The position numbers and the translations under genes are program-made. Below are positions 6,266-6,320 of a DNA stretch of 6,320 nucleotides, piece by piece. The notes beneath the pieces were generated by a model. The model was not told the origin of the DNA and did no database searches. It was given only the letters and a program-made list of their open reading frames with translations. The DNA lies in assembly GCA_019912505.1 (NCBI GenBank), contig JAIOIM010000491.1, forward strand, positions 1 to 6,320. The letters run 5' to 3'. The first letter of the stretch is position 1; every line of letters starts with the position of its first letter. Source of the DNA: Ignavibacteriaceae bacterium. GTDB lineage: Bacteria; Bacteroidota; Ignavibacteria; Ignavibacteriales; Ignavibacteriaceae.

Positions 6266-6320
6266 TTTCTAATCGGACACTGCTAAAAATCTAATTGTAC
6301 AAATTAATGCCGATAAATTG

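Noticed and set aside
6266..6320. Possible terminator after sodA (ATCGG at 6272-6276 with CCGAT at 6310-6314; also the TTGTACAA palindrome at 6295-6302)
   Set aside because: The stem is short, the loop is long and there is no T-run within the window; nothing functional can be claimed in this tail.

Overview
The window is AT-rich and densely coded on the + strand, with seven genes and no mobile or foreign-looking DNA. Protein style suggests the Bacteroidota/Chlorobi/Ignavibacteria side of the tree: the cysteine desulfurase begins YLDNHSTT, ribosome binding sites are often weak or absent, and the Rrf2, desulfurase, A-type carrier and SOD are grouped together. That placement is an inference from sequence style, not a proven assignment.

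Layout. Positions 17-3160 hold the end of a respiratory complex I operon: nuoM then nuoN, two antiporter-like membrane subunits with their key lysines and glutamates intact. A strong intrinsic terminator (3185-3221) closes it. A second, probably co-transcribed cluster starts at once: an Rrf2/IscR-type regulator (3267-3674), a group I cysteine desulfurase IscS (3677-4849), an unrecognised 101-residue protein (4842-5147), an IscA/ErpA-type iron-sulfur carrier (5190-5537) and a Mn-type superoxide dismutase (5555-6265). Only the last 55 bases are without a gene.

How it fits together. Immediately upstream of the regulator lies a near-perfect 27-bp palindrome whose spacing is that of the E. coli IscR type 1 operator (ATA-N3-GACT-N5-AGTC-N3-TAT). 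The simplest reading is an autoregulated Fe-S/oxidative stress operon: the regulator senses Fe-S status and controls sulfur mobilisation (IscS), Fe-S delivery (IscA) and superoxide removal (SOD). No iscU scaffold is encoded here, and this IscS lacks the C-terminal tail that docks IscU in E. coli. The unknown protein sits where a partner might be expected.

The most interesting points are: (1) the SOD gene appears to have two usable starts, one giving a Tat signal peptide and one, 35 codons downstream behind a perfect Shine-Dalgarno sequence, giving a cytosolic enzyme; (2) the conserved IscR-type operator that abuts the start codon; (3) the altered ligand set of the regulator; (4) the unknown gene overlapping iscS; (5) the missing IscS tail.
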